From NCBI GenBank assembly GCA_964370965.1, contig CAYJLW010000097.1, forward strand, positions 1 through 12,670: DNA of 12,670 bases, read 5' to 3'. This DNA comes from CAYJLW01 sp964370965 (GTDB taxonomy: Bacteria; Actinomycetota; Acidimicrobiia; UBA2766). The notes under the pieces are model-generated. The model made no database searches and had not been told where the DNA came from. It was given only the letters and a program-made list of their open reading frames with translations. This document shows positions 1 to 5,912 of this stretch, in pieces. The position numbers and the translations under genes were made by a program. The first letter of the stretch is position 1, and each line of letters begins with the position of its first letter.

Positions 1-95
1 CCACATCATCGACGATCACAAGCGAAATCGCGAGCACCCAATCTGCAACAGGCCCTATCCGTGCCGTGGCTCCCCGGAACGGGAGACACCCCGTC

Positions 96-101
96 TACCC
101 T
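96..101 (+). promoter_or_regulatory. Candidate -10 box for a leaderless SDR transcript
   Basis: TACCCT matches the actinobacterial TAnnnT -10 pattern and lies 7 nt before the ATG at 109. Transcription would therefore begin at or next to the start codon. No Shine-Dalgarno sequence is present before this ATG, which fits a leaderless mRNA. No convincing -35 box is visible. A 5-bp inverted repeat (ACGGG 79-83, CCCGT 90-94) lies just upstream. Bases 1-60 are visibly less GC-rich than the rest and look intergenic. Confidence 0.3.
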
Positions 102-108
102 GGCGCCC

Positions 109-897
109 ATGGCCACTGACACCCGCCCCACCGCCCTCGTCACGGGCGCCTCCGCGGGCTTCGGCGAGCAGTTCGCCCGCCAGCTCGCCGGTCGTGACTG
201 GAACGTCGTGGTCGTCGCCCGCAGCGCCGACCGCCTCGACACGCTCGCCGGAGAGCTCCACGACACCCACGGCGTCGACGTCGAGGTCCTCCCCGCCGAC
301 CTCACGGACCGGGAGCAACTCGGTGCCGTGGAAGCCCGCCTCTCGGCCGACCCGCCGGTGTCCCTCCTCGTGAACAACGCCGGTTTCGGCACGATCGGGC
401 GCTTCGTGGACCTTCCCGTCGACCGGGAGGACGACGAGGTCCGCCTCAACTGTCTCGCCGCCGTGCGTCTCTGCCACGCCGCCGCCCCGGCCATGGTGGA
501 GCGCGGGGTGGGGGCGATCCTGAACGTGTCCTCCATGGCCGGGTTCCAGCCCACGCCCGGGATGGCGATCTACGGCGCCACGAAGGCGTTCCTGACCAGT
601 TTCAGCGAGGCACTCCACGAAGAGCTCGGCGGTACGGGCGTACACGTGATGGCGTTGTGCCCCGGCTTCTCCCACACCGGGTTCCAGGAACGGGCGGAGG
701 TCACGGGCGAGGGCGTCCCCGAGTTCATGTGGATGGAGCCCGCCGACATAGTGCAGGCCGCCCTACGCGATCTCGACCGGAAGCGGGCGGTGTCCGTCCC
801 GGGCCTCCTGAACCGTGTCACGGCGGGTCTCACGGAGGTTCTCCCCAATGCCGTCACCCGCAGAGCTGCCCGCGTGCTGATGGGCCGCAGCCGGTAG
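109..897 (+). CDS. Short-chain dehydrogenase/reductase (SDR), classical type
   Basis: A 262-aa cytosolic NAD(P)-dependent oxidoreductase of the classical SDR family, at the usual family length. The Rossmann cofactor motif TGASAGFG is at residues 12-19, NNAG at 89-92, and the structural Asn at 114. The catalytic Ser is 142, with Y155 and K159 in YGATK. A basic residue, R38, after the second strand (VVVVAR) suggests a preference for NADPH. The ATG at 109 was chosen over an in-frame GTG at 61, because the extra 16 residues resemble no SDR N-terminus and the Rossmann strand starts right after this Met. The substrate cannot be told. The nearest annotations are generic ketoreductase or DltE-like SDRs. 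It stands alone and converges with the NERD gene 27 bp away. Confidence 0.93.
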   Translation: MATDTRPTALVTGASAGFGEQFARQLAGRDWNVVVVARSADRLDTLAGELHDTHGVDVEVLPADLTDREQLGAVEARLSADPPVSLLVNNAGFGTIGRFVDLPVDREDDEVRLNCLAAVRLCHAAAPAMVERGVGAILNVSSMAGFQPTPGMAIYGATKAFLTSFSEALHEELGGTGVHVMALCPGFSHTGFQERAEVTGEGVPEFMWMEPADIVQAALRDLDRKRAVSVPGLLNRVTAGLTEVLPNAVTRRAARVLMGRSR

Positions 898-924
898 CAG
901 ACCCGCCCCCGCCCCCGGCCCCGG

Positions 925-1452
925 TCACACCCGTACGAGACCGGCGCCCAACGGGGCGGCGAGGCGGGCGGCCCACTCCGGGGTGAGGCGGCCAGGGGTG
1001 CGCAGGAGACGGGCGAGCTCCCTGGGGGCCACGACCCGGACTCCGTCCACGGCCGTCTTCCCCCACGCCAGCTCGGCACCCACGAAGCAGAGGACGGGTA
1101 CGACCGTGAGGCCGAGCGCCCCCGGGTCGCGGGCCAGGAGACGGTGGAGCTGGGCCGCCTGACGCCGCGCCTGCAGGACGAGACCGCTGCAGTCGAGTCC
1201 CTCCACGTGAAGGCGGCCGCGGCGGACCTCCACCCGGCCCCGGTAGTTCTTCGCCATGACGACGTAGACGGCCGCGGGCCCGAACACGAGATGGTCGATG
1301 TTCGCGGTGGATCCCGGTACCCGCCGCCCTGTCATGACCGGGTAGCCGAGGCGGGCGATCTCCTCGACGACGCGGCCCACTTCGCTGCCCCGGCGACCCC
1401 AGGGGCGGCTGCGTCGTTCGAACTCCCTCTGGGAGGCGTGTTTCCCTGCCAT
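925..1452 (-). CDS. NERD-domain (nuclease-related) protein with altered (D/E)xK motif
   Basis: A 175-aa protein built almost entirely of a NERD domain, a presumed PD-(D/E)xK-like nuclease fold found in many bacteria. Visible family signatures are G-x-E near residue 24, the block VPGSTANIDHLVFGP at 45-59, and the strand that follows with AKNYRGRVEV at 67-76. The Asp of IDH (D53) is present. The acidic residue expected two before Lys in (D/E)xK is Met66 (M-A-K), so metal binding and catalysis may be lost. No signal peptide or membrane segment is seen. The start at 1452 has AAGG about 10 nt upstream, and the domain begins soon after it. An upstream in-frame start at 1545 would add 31 residues unlike the family. 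The role is unknown; NERD proteins are often linked to DNA processing. Confidence 0.85.
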   Translation of the reverse strand: MAGKHASQREFERRSRPWGRRGSEVGRVVEEIARLGYPVMTGRRVPGSTANIDHLVFGPAAVYVVMAKNYRGRVEVRRGRLHVEGLDCSGLVLQARRQAAQLHRLLARDPGALGLTVVPVLCFVGAELAWGKTAVDGVRVVAPRELARLLRTPGRLTPEWAARLAAPLGAGLVRV

Positions 1453-1804
1453 CTGCACCAACCTTCGGTGTGGGGCCCGCCCCTGGGTCGTAGTGCCCAT
1501 CCGCCGTCTGGGCCCGCCGACCCATACCCGTATCGGCACATCCACCCCGTTTCCTTTCGCCCCGACGGCGGGGCAGCCGACCGGTCACGGCGCGGAGCCG
1601 GGGGGGGGGGGGGGGGGGGGGCCCCGAAGAGGGGGGGGGCGGCGCCCCCCCCCCCCCCCCCCCCGCCCGGCCCGGGGGGGGGGGGGGGGGGGCCCCCCCC
1701 CCCCCCCCCGGGGGGCCCCCCCCCCCCCCCCCCCCCCCCCGCCATGGCCCCGGCGGCCGTCCCCCGGGCAGAATCACCCCCAACTCAGGGAAAGGCCGCA
1801 AGGG
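1453..1804. other. Gap between divergent NERD and acyl-CoA dehydrogenase genes
   Basis: This 352-bp stretch holds no credible gene. Bases 1453-1599 look like normal GC-rich intergenic DNA that should carry the NERD promoter, but I see no clear -10/-35 pair. Bases 1600-1741 are homopolymer runs, listed separately. Bases 1742-1804 lead into the acyl-CoA dehydrogenase and end with GGGAAAGG and AAGGG just before its ATG. Open frames crossing the gap encode only poly-Gly, poly-Pro or Arg-rich strings. Confidence 0.7.
1600..1741. repeat. Poly-G/poly-C homopolymer block, probable artefact
   Basis: The block reads as successive pure runs: 22 G (1600-1621), CCCC-GAAGA, 9 G (1631-1639), 20 C (1645-1664), 19 G (1674-1692), 17 C (1693-1709), 6 G (1710-1715) and 25 C (1716-1740). 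Only three A bases and no T occur in about 140 bp. This resembles dark-cycle poly-G read tails, and their complements, assembled into the contig. A real structured repeat cannot be excluded from sequence alone. The length and exact sequence should not be trusted, and the join between the flanking genes is uncertain. Confidence 0.85.
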
Positions 1805-2965
1805 ATGCGCTTCACCGACGAACACCACTCGTTCCGCCGCATGGTCCGGGACTTCGTGGACAAAGAGATCAACCCCCACGTGGACGAGTGGGAGGCGGCA
1901 GGCCTGCTGCCCGCCCACGAGCTCTTCCCCAGGCTCGGCGCCCTCGGCCTCCTCGGCCTCGAGTACGACCCCGCCTACGGCGGCGGCGGTGCCGAGCACA
2001 TCTACACCGTCATCCTCGGCGAGGAGCTCGGGCGCGCCGGAGGCAACGCCGTCCCGATGGCACTCGGCGTCCAGACCGACATGGCGACCCCGGCACTGCA
2101 CCGTTTCGGCAGCCATGAGCTCAAGGAGCGCTACCTGGCACCTGCGATCAGGGGTGAGATGGTCGCCGCCATCGCCGTCACGGAACCGGACGCCGGCTCG
2201 GACGTCGCCGCCATCCGGACGAAGGCCGTGCGCGACGGCGACGAGTGGGTGGTCAACGGCGCCAAGCTCTACATCACGAACGGCATCCAGGCGGACTGGC
2301 TCTGCCTGCTCGCTCGCACGTCCGACGAGGGCGGCTACGAGGGCATGTCCCAGATCGTGTTCCCCACGGACGCCCCGGGCTTCTCCGTGAGCCGCAAGCT
2401 GGACAAGCTCGGCAACAGGGCGTCGGACACCGCGGAGCTCGTGTTCGAGAACGCCCGCGTGCCCGTGTCGAACACCATCGGCGAGATCGGTCGGGGCTTC
2501 CAGCAGCAGATGGCGCAGTTCCAGAACGAGCGCATGATCGCGGCCTACAACGCCGTCGGCTCCATGAGCGCAGCGCTGGACCGCACGGTGGAGTACCTGC
2601 AGGTCCGCCACGCCTTCGGCAAGCCCCTCATCGCCAACCAGTACATCCAGTACTCCCTCGCCGAGCTCGCCGCCGAGATCGACCTCCTCCGTCACTACAA
2701 CTACGCCTGCGCGGAGGCGTACATGCGGGGCGAGAACACCACCCGTTTCGCCACGATCGCCAAGCTGAAGGCGGGCCGCCTCGCCCGCCAGGTCGCCGAC
2801 GCCTGCATCCAGTTCCACGGGGGGATCGGCTACATGGAGGAGACCTGGACCGCCCGCTACTTCCGGGACACCCGGATCCTCTCGATCGGCGGGGGCGCCG
2901 ACGAGGTCATGCTGCGGGTCCTCTCCCAGATCGACGGGATCCGCCCCGCACCCCGGGAGACCTGA
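1805..2965 (+). CDS. Acyl-CoA dehydrogenase (LCAD/IVD-like)
   Basis: A 386-aa flavoenzyme of full family length. It should oxidise an acyl-CoA to the 2-enoyl-CoA with FAD and pass electrons to ETF. The N-terminal helical domain spans about 1-118. The first flavin/substrate signature AVTEPDAGSDVAAIRT is at 124-139, and the middle beta domain runs to about 225. The C-terminal helical domain has RHAFGKPL (268-275), QFHGGIGYMEE (336-346) and RDTRILSIGGGADEVM (354-369). The C-terminal catalytic Glu of SCAD/MCAD is absent (GGGADE). Instead E242 in FQNER aligns with the base used by long-chain and isovaleryl-CoA dehydrogenases. The ATG follows AAGGG closely, with GGGAAAGG further upstream. A hairpin follows at 2997. 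The true substrate is unknown. Confidence 0.95.
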   Translation: MRFTDEHHSFRRMVRDFVDKEINPHVDEWEAAGLLPAHELFPRLGALGLLGLEYDPAYGGGGAEHIYTVILGEELGRAGGNAVPMALGVQTDMATPALHRFGSHELKERYLAPAIRGEMVAAIAVTEPDAGSDVAAIRTKAVRDGDEWVVNGAKLYITNGIQADWLCLLARTSDEGGYEGMSQIVFPTDAPGFSVSRKLDKLGNRASDTAELVFENARVPVSNTIGEIGRGFQQQMAQFQNERMIAAYNAVGSMSAALDRTVEYLQVRHAFGKPLIANQYIQYSLAELAAEIDLLRHYNYACAEAYMRGENTTRFATIAKLKAGRLARQVADACIQFHGGIGYMEETWTARYFRDTRILSIGGGADEVMLRVLSQIDGIRPAPRET

Positions 2966-2996
2966 CGCGTCGGGGTCGCTCTCAGGTGGGTGCGTT

Positions 2997-3019
2997 CCGT
3001 CCGGGACCCGCCCGGACGG
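2997..3019. terminator. Bidirectional hairpin terminator candidate
   Basis: A perfect 9-bp inverted repeat, CCGTCCGGG (2997-3005) and CCCGGACGG (3011-3019), with a 5-nt loop ACCCG. It sits in the 63-bp space between the convergent acyl-CoA dehydrogenase and the arsR operon, so it could stop transcription from both sides. There is no T-tract, which is common for hairpins in very GC-rich actinobacteria. Confidence 0.6.
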
Positions 3020-3028
3020 CCCCGTGAG

Positions 3029-3697
3029 TCACCCCCCAGCGCCGTAGTGCGCGAGGGCTTCGGCGACGGGCCCGCAGCGGACACCCGGCTCGTCCACGAC
3101 CGCCTCCAGCCACGGGGGCCGGGCGCGGGCGGCCACCCAGATCGGCCACTCCCGGCCCGAGAGGTGGGTGGCCTGGCGTACGAAGCGGGTCGCGTAGTCG
3201 GGTGGCCGGACGTCGACGCCGAGCTCGGCGTAGGCGAAGGGATCGGGGGGCGGGACGAAGCCGGGGTCCACGAGCCGGAGGGACGGCCCCGCGGGCCGCT
3301 CCCCGCCCCCCTCGATGCCGCTGCCGTCACAGAGCACGGCGCCGCGCACGAGGTCGGGGCGGGCACCGGCGACGAGGAGGCCGACGTAGGCGCCGAGGCC
3401 CCGCCCCAGGACCGTGGCGGGCCCGATGGCGGCGAGGGCCGCATCCGCGTCCGCCATCAGTACCTCCGCCGTGTAGCCGCCGCCCCGGGGCACGTCGGAG
3501 TCCCCGTGGCCTGTGAAGTCGAGGGCCATGACCGGCCCCGGCCACGCAGCCGCGTCGGCGGGCGCGGCCTCCGGGGAACGAGAGCCGAGGCCGTGGAGGA
3601 GGAGCAGGGGCCGGCCCCCGGACGCGTCGCCACCGAGGCGGTGGAGGGCGAGACGCACCTTGGCGTGGAGCAGTGTCGTGGTCCCTTCCGCGCTCAC
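3029..3697 (-). CDS. Alpha/beta-hydrolase-fold protein lacking the nucleophile Ser
   Basis: A 222-aa protein with alpha/beta-hydrolase layout: the oxyanion strand LLLLHGLG (31-38), DFTGHGDSD (60-68), and a nucleophile-elbow sequence VLGRGLGAYVG (96-106). The residue expected to be Ser, Asp or Cys is Gly100 (codon GGC at 3400-3398). No convincing catalytic His segment is seen near the C-terminus; the only late His is H217, four residues after A213 in ALAHYG. It is shorter than typical 270-300-aa members. It may be a pseudo-enzyme, a binding protein, or part of an uncharacterised family with this Gly fixed. The GTG start at 3697 overlaps the TGA of the upstream hydrolase in a GTGA tetranucleotide, implying translational coupling. 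It is the last gene of the arsR operon, and hairpin 2997-3019 follows it. Confidence 0.8.
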   Translation of the reverse strand: MSAEGTTTLLHAKVRLALHRLGGDASGGRPLLLLHGLGSRSPEAAPADAAAWPGPVMALDFTGHGDSDVPRGGGYTAEVLMADADAALAAIGPATVLGRGLGAYVGLLVAGARPDLVRGAVLCDGSGIEGGGERPAGPSLRLVDPGFVPPPDPFAYAELGVDVRPPDYATRFVRQATHLSGREWPIWVAARARPPWLEAVVDEPGVRCGPVAEALAHYGAGG

Positions 3698-4635
3698 GCG
3701 AGGAACTCCAGGACGGACGCCGCCACCTCGTGGGGACGCTCGATGTGGATGAAGTGCCCGGTGTCGGGGAAGACCTCGAGGCGCATGCCCGCCGGGGCGT
3801 ACGGTGCCAGCGCCTCCTGCGTCGTTCCCCAGCCCATGGGCTCGGCCTCGGTGGGAAGGAGGCCGAGCACGGGCGCCTCGATCGAGGGCAGGCCGAGCAG
3901 CGCCCAGTGGGGCCGCCAGGGCCCGAAACCCCCGAAACGCAGAACGGGGTCGACCTTCCAACGCCAGCCGTCGTCGTCCCGGCGGGCGCCCACCGTCACG
4001 AGGTACCGCAGCCATTCCTGTGACAGGCGCGGGTTCATGAGCCCCCGCCGGCGGGCGAGCTCGTCGAGCGTGCCGGGCCGCCGGCGCCGCTGCGCCCCGC
4101 GGCGGCGGTGATCGAGCCAGCCGGTGAGCTCCTCGGCGAGGAGCCGGGTGCGCTCCCGATCCGAGACGTCCGGGACGAGGGACCCGGACGGAAGACCGTC
4201 GACGTTCACGAGCCGGGTCACGCGGTGCGGCCAGATCTCCGCGAGGCGCACGAGGACGGATCCGCCCTTGGAGTGCCCCACGAAGGGCACGGCGCCGGCG
4301 CTCGTGGAGTCGAGGACGACGGCGGCGTCACGCACGTCGGCGTCCCAGGAGTACAGGGCGGTGTGCTCGGAGTCGCCGTGGCCCCGCTGGTCCCAGGCGA
4401 CCACCCGCCACCCTCCGGCGGCGACCAGCGGGGCGAAGACGTCGAAGGTGCGGGCGAAATCGAAACCTCCGTGGGCGAGGAGGAGGGGCGGGGCGTCGGG
4501 GTCGCCCCACTCCGAGACGGCGATGCGGACGCCGCAGGCGTCGACGCTCCGGGTGCGCTCCGGCGGGCACGCCCCCGGGTAGGAGACCCCGGCGTCCTCT
4601 GCCCCGGCACCGGTCACGCCCGCCCCTCCGGTCAT
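3694..4635 (-). CDS. Alpha/beta hydrolase
   Basis: A 313-aa serine hydrolase of the alpha/beta-fold superfamily (esterase, epoxide-hydrolase or haloperoxidase-like). It shows LLLAHGGFDF (51-60) with the oxyanion HGG, WDQRGHGDS (81-89), the nucleophile elbow VGHSKGGS with S122, and the catalytic His in DTGHFIHIERP (H294). The acid is not certain. A lid region rich in Arg lies around 175-198. No signal peptide is seen. The ATG at 4635 overlaps the arsR stop as ATGA, and its own TGA overlaps the next gene's GTG, so the three genes form one coupled operon. Upstream in-frame codons up to 4995 run antisense-like through arsR and give a low-complexity Arg/Pro string, so they were not used. The substrate is unknown. 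The operon suggests induction by whatever the ArsR senses. Confidence 0.9.
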   Translation of the reverse strand: MTGGAGVTGAGAEDAGVSYPGACPPERTRSVDACGVRIAVSEWGDPDAPPLLLAHGGFDFARTFDVFAPLVAAGGWRVVAWDQRGHGDSEHTALYSWDADVRDAAVVLDSTSAGAVPFVGHSKGGSVLVRLAEIWPHRVTRLVNVDGLPSGSLVPDVSDRERTRLLAEELTGWLDHRRRGAQRRRRPGTLDELARRRGLMNPRLSQEWLRYLVTVGARRDDDGWRWKVDPVLRFGGFGPWRPHWALLGLPSIEAPVLGLLPTEAEPMGWGTTQEALAPYAPAGMRLEVFPDTGHFIHIERPHEVAASVLEFLA

Positions 4636-5018
4636 GCCGGGGAGGGCGACGCCGGTCGTGCGCCTTGGCGCCCCGGGAAGCCCCCGGCGACGGGAGCGAG
4701 GACGGCCCGGAGGACCTCGAAGCGGTCGGGCAGCACGCGATACCACGCCCACTTCCCCCGCTTCTCCCGAGCGAGGAGGCCGGCGTCGACGAGTACCGAG
4801 AGGTGATGGCTGACCGTGGGCTGGCTGCGTCCGAGGGGCGCCACGAGGTCGCAGGCGCACGCCTCGCCCGTCGTCTGGGTGGCGATCAGGCTCAGGAGGC
4901 GGAGGCGCGCCGGATCGGCGATCACCCTGAGGGCGTCGGCGAGCTCTTCGGCCTGCGCCTCGTCGAGGGGCGCGGCCAGCACGGGGTCGCAACACGCCGT
5001 GATCGGCTTCACGTCCAT
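4632..5018 (-). CDS. arsR: ArsR-family metalloregulator, As(III)-type motif
   Basis: A 128-aa winged-helix repressor. The region ADALRVIADPARLRLLSLI (27-45) is the ArsR dimer/helix start. EACACDL (52-58) carries Cys54 and Cys56, the CxC site of helix 3 known for As(III)/Sb(III) sensing. GRSQPTVSHHLSVLVDAGLL (63-82) is the DNA-recognition helix-turn-helix. An N-terminal CC pair (C9, C10) resembles the pair used with a helix Cys in Corynebacterium glutamicum ArsR. The start at 5018 follows GAGAGG about 4 nt upstream and matches the usual N-terminus; longer upstream forms do not. No arsenate reductase, ArsB/Acr3 or ArsM gene lies in the window. The gene is coupled instead to two alpha/beta-fold genes. 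Autorepression is likely. Metal specificity is inferred from the motif only. Confidence 0.92.
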   Translation of the reverse strand: MDVKPITACCDPVLAAPLDEAQAEELADALRVIADPARLRLLSLIATQTTGEACACDLVAPLGRSQPTVSHHLSVLVDAGLLAREKRGKWAWYRVLPDRFEVLRAVLAPVAGGFPGRQGARPASPSPA

Positions 5019-5028
5019 GGGCCTCTCT

Positions 5029-5052
5029 TCGATGTCGGTCGATACGAGACTA
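5029..5052 (-). promoter_or_regulatory. Candidate arsR promoter and operator
   Basis: On the minus strand TAGTCT (5052-5047) matches the TAnnnT -10 pattern, which would place the transcript start near 5040. Immediately downstream lies a dyad, TCGA (5029-5032) and TCGA (5039-5042), separated by 6 bp. This is the sort of short partly AT-rich inverted repeat bound by ArsR proteins. A dimer bound here would block initiation of the arsR operon. The -35 region is not recognisable and the dyad is short, so this is tentative. Confidence 0.35.
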
Positions 5053-5063
5053 CCTGCGAGCGC

Positions 5064-5103
5064 GCTGCGGACGCACAGTGCGGCGGCCACCTGCGTCCGC
5101 AGC
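5064..5103. repeat. Perfect 12-bp inverted repeat in the arsR/DLH divergent region
   Basis: GCTGCGGACGCA (5064-5075) and TGCGTCCGCAGC (5092-5103) are exact reverse complements, separated by 16 bp. Each arm also contains a smaller dyad TGCG-nn-CGCA, so the element can be read as two similar palindromic sites with centres 26 bp apart. It lies 46 bp upstream of the arsR start and 40 bp upstream of the dienelactone hydrolase start. It could be a paired regulator site or a leader hairpin for either gene. Confidence 0.55.
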
Positions 5104-5143
5104 CGCACCCGCGACCCTGGGCTCCTCGCGCGAGACTCCCGGG

Positions 5144-5803
5144 ATGCGAATCACCTTGCCCTCCGGCACCCCGGCGGAGATCGCCCGGCCTCCCGAGGGC
5201 GTCACGGCCGTCCGCGGCCTCGTCGTCATCCCCGACATCATGGGCCTCCGGCCGCTCTTCGACGACCTCTGCGCCCGCCTCGCCGGCGACAACGCCTGGA
5301 CGGTGTGCGCCCCCGAACCGTTCCCCGGCCGCGAGGCGATGCCCCTCGAGGAGCGCATCGAACGGGGCGTCGCCACCCTCGACGACGACCGCCAGATCGG
5401 CGACGCGGTCGCCGCCGCCGACGCCACCGGCGGGGATCCTGTGGGGGTGATCGGCTTCTGCATGGGCGGCATGTACACGCTGAAGGCGGCCGGCACCGGG
5501 CGCTTCGACCGGGCCGTGTCCTTCTACGGGATGATCCGGGTCCCCGAGAACTGGCGGGGGCCGGGCCAGGGCGAGCCCCTGGACGCCCTCGCCCGTCCCG
5601 GCGGCGCCCGGGTGCTGGCGATCATCGGCGGCGCCGACCCGTGGACACCCCCCGCCGACGTGGAAGCCCTCGCCGCCACCGGCGCGGAGACGGTCACCTA
5701 CCCCGGGGCCGAGCACGGCTTCGTCCACGACCCGGAGCGGCCCGCCTTCCGCCCCGACGACTCCGCGGACGCCTGGCGGAGGACGACCGCCTTCTTGTCG
5801 TAG
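5144..5803 (+). CDS. Dienelactone hydrolase family protein
   Basis: A 219-aa alpha/beta hydrolase of the DLH (carboxymethylenebutenolidase) family, at family length. The cysteine nucleophile lies in GFCMGG (C106). The other triad members are D165 in IGGADPW and H191 in GAEHGF. An N-terminal IPDIMGLRP (29-37) occupies the place of the DLH active-site loop, with Asp31 where the classical enzyme has Glu36. It hydrolyses a lactone, ester or similar bond; the true substrate is open, as many DLH homologues do not act on dienelactone. The ATG at 5144 directly precedes the conserved first strand, and only a weak GGG lies before it. It diverges from arsR across 125 bp holding two dyads, so the two transcription units could be co-regulated. 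Confidence 0.92.
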   Translation: MRITLPSGTPAEIARPPEGVTAVRGLVVIPDIMGLRPLFDDLCARLAGDNAWTVCAPEPFPGREAMPLEERIERGVATLDDDRQIGDAVAAADATGGDPVGVIGFCMGGMYTLKAAGTGRFDRAVSFYGMIRVPENWRGPGQGEPLDALARPGGARVLAIIGGADPWTPPADVEALAATGAETVTYPGAEHGFVHDPERPAFRPDDSADAWRRTTAFLS

Positions 5804-5833
5804 GCGAGGAGGCGCCCCGGGCCACCGCGTCCG

Positions 5834-5902
5834 GTCGGGAGCGCGACGTCCCGACGGCGGGCGGGCCCGGCAGGGAGGCGTTCGAGGGGGCCGAAGTCCC
5901 CC
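5834..5902. terminator. Two hairpins between convergent genes
   Basis: The 109-bp space between the dienelactone hydrolase and the lipoprotein gene holds two stem-loops. GTCGGGA (5834-5840) pairs with TCCCGAC (5849-5855) across an 8-nt loop. GGGGG (5886-5890) pairs with CCCCC (5898-5902) across a 7-nt loop, and the C run continues to 5904. Together they could end transcription from both sides. No T-tract is present. Confidence 0.45.
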
Positions 5903-5912
5903 CCGGAACGGC

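Noticed and set aside
1144..2118. Plus-strand open frame with long Gly and Pro tracts (and a similar one from 1493 upstream of the acyl-CoA dehydrogenase)
   Set aside because: The Gly/Pro tracts are just translated poly-G and poly-C; the real acyl-CoA dehydrogenase begins at 1805 with a ribosome site.
854..2818. A 654-codon open frame on the minus strand running through the homopolymer block and antisense to the acyl-CoA dehydrogenase
   Set aside because: It has no family motif, is Gly/Pro/Arg-rich, overlaps clear genes and depends on the untrustworthy G/C runs to stay open.
3697..4015. N-terminal extension of the Gly-elbow alpha/beta protein up to 4015
   Set aside because: The added residues are Arg/Pro-rich out-of-frame translation of the upstream hydrolase; the GTGA overlap start at 3697 fits the operon.
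2990..4111. 373-codon plus-strand open frame opposite the two alpha/beta-fold genes
   Set aside because: Low-complexity Gly/Arg/Ala content with no motifs; the minus-strand genes have clear hydrolase signatures and coupled starts.
4632..5018. The arsR cluster as an arsenic resistance operon
   Set aside because: No ArsC, ArsB/Acr3, ArsA, ArsD or ArsM sequence is present; only the regulator has an arsenic-type motif.
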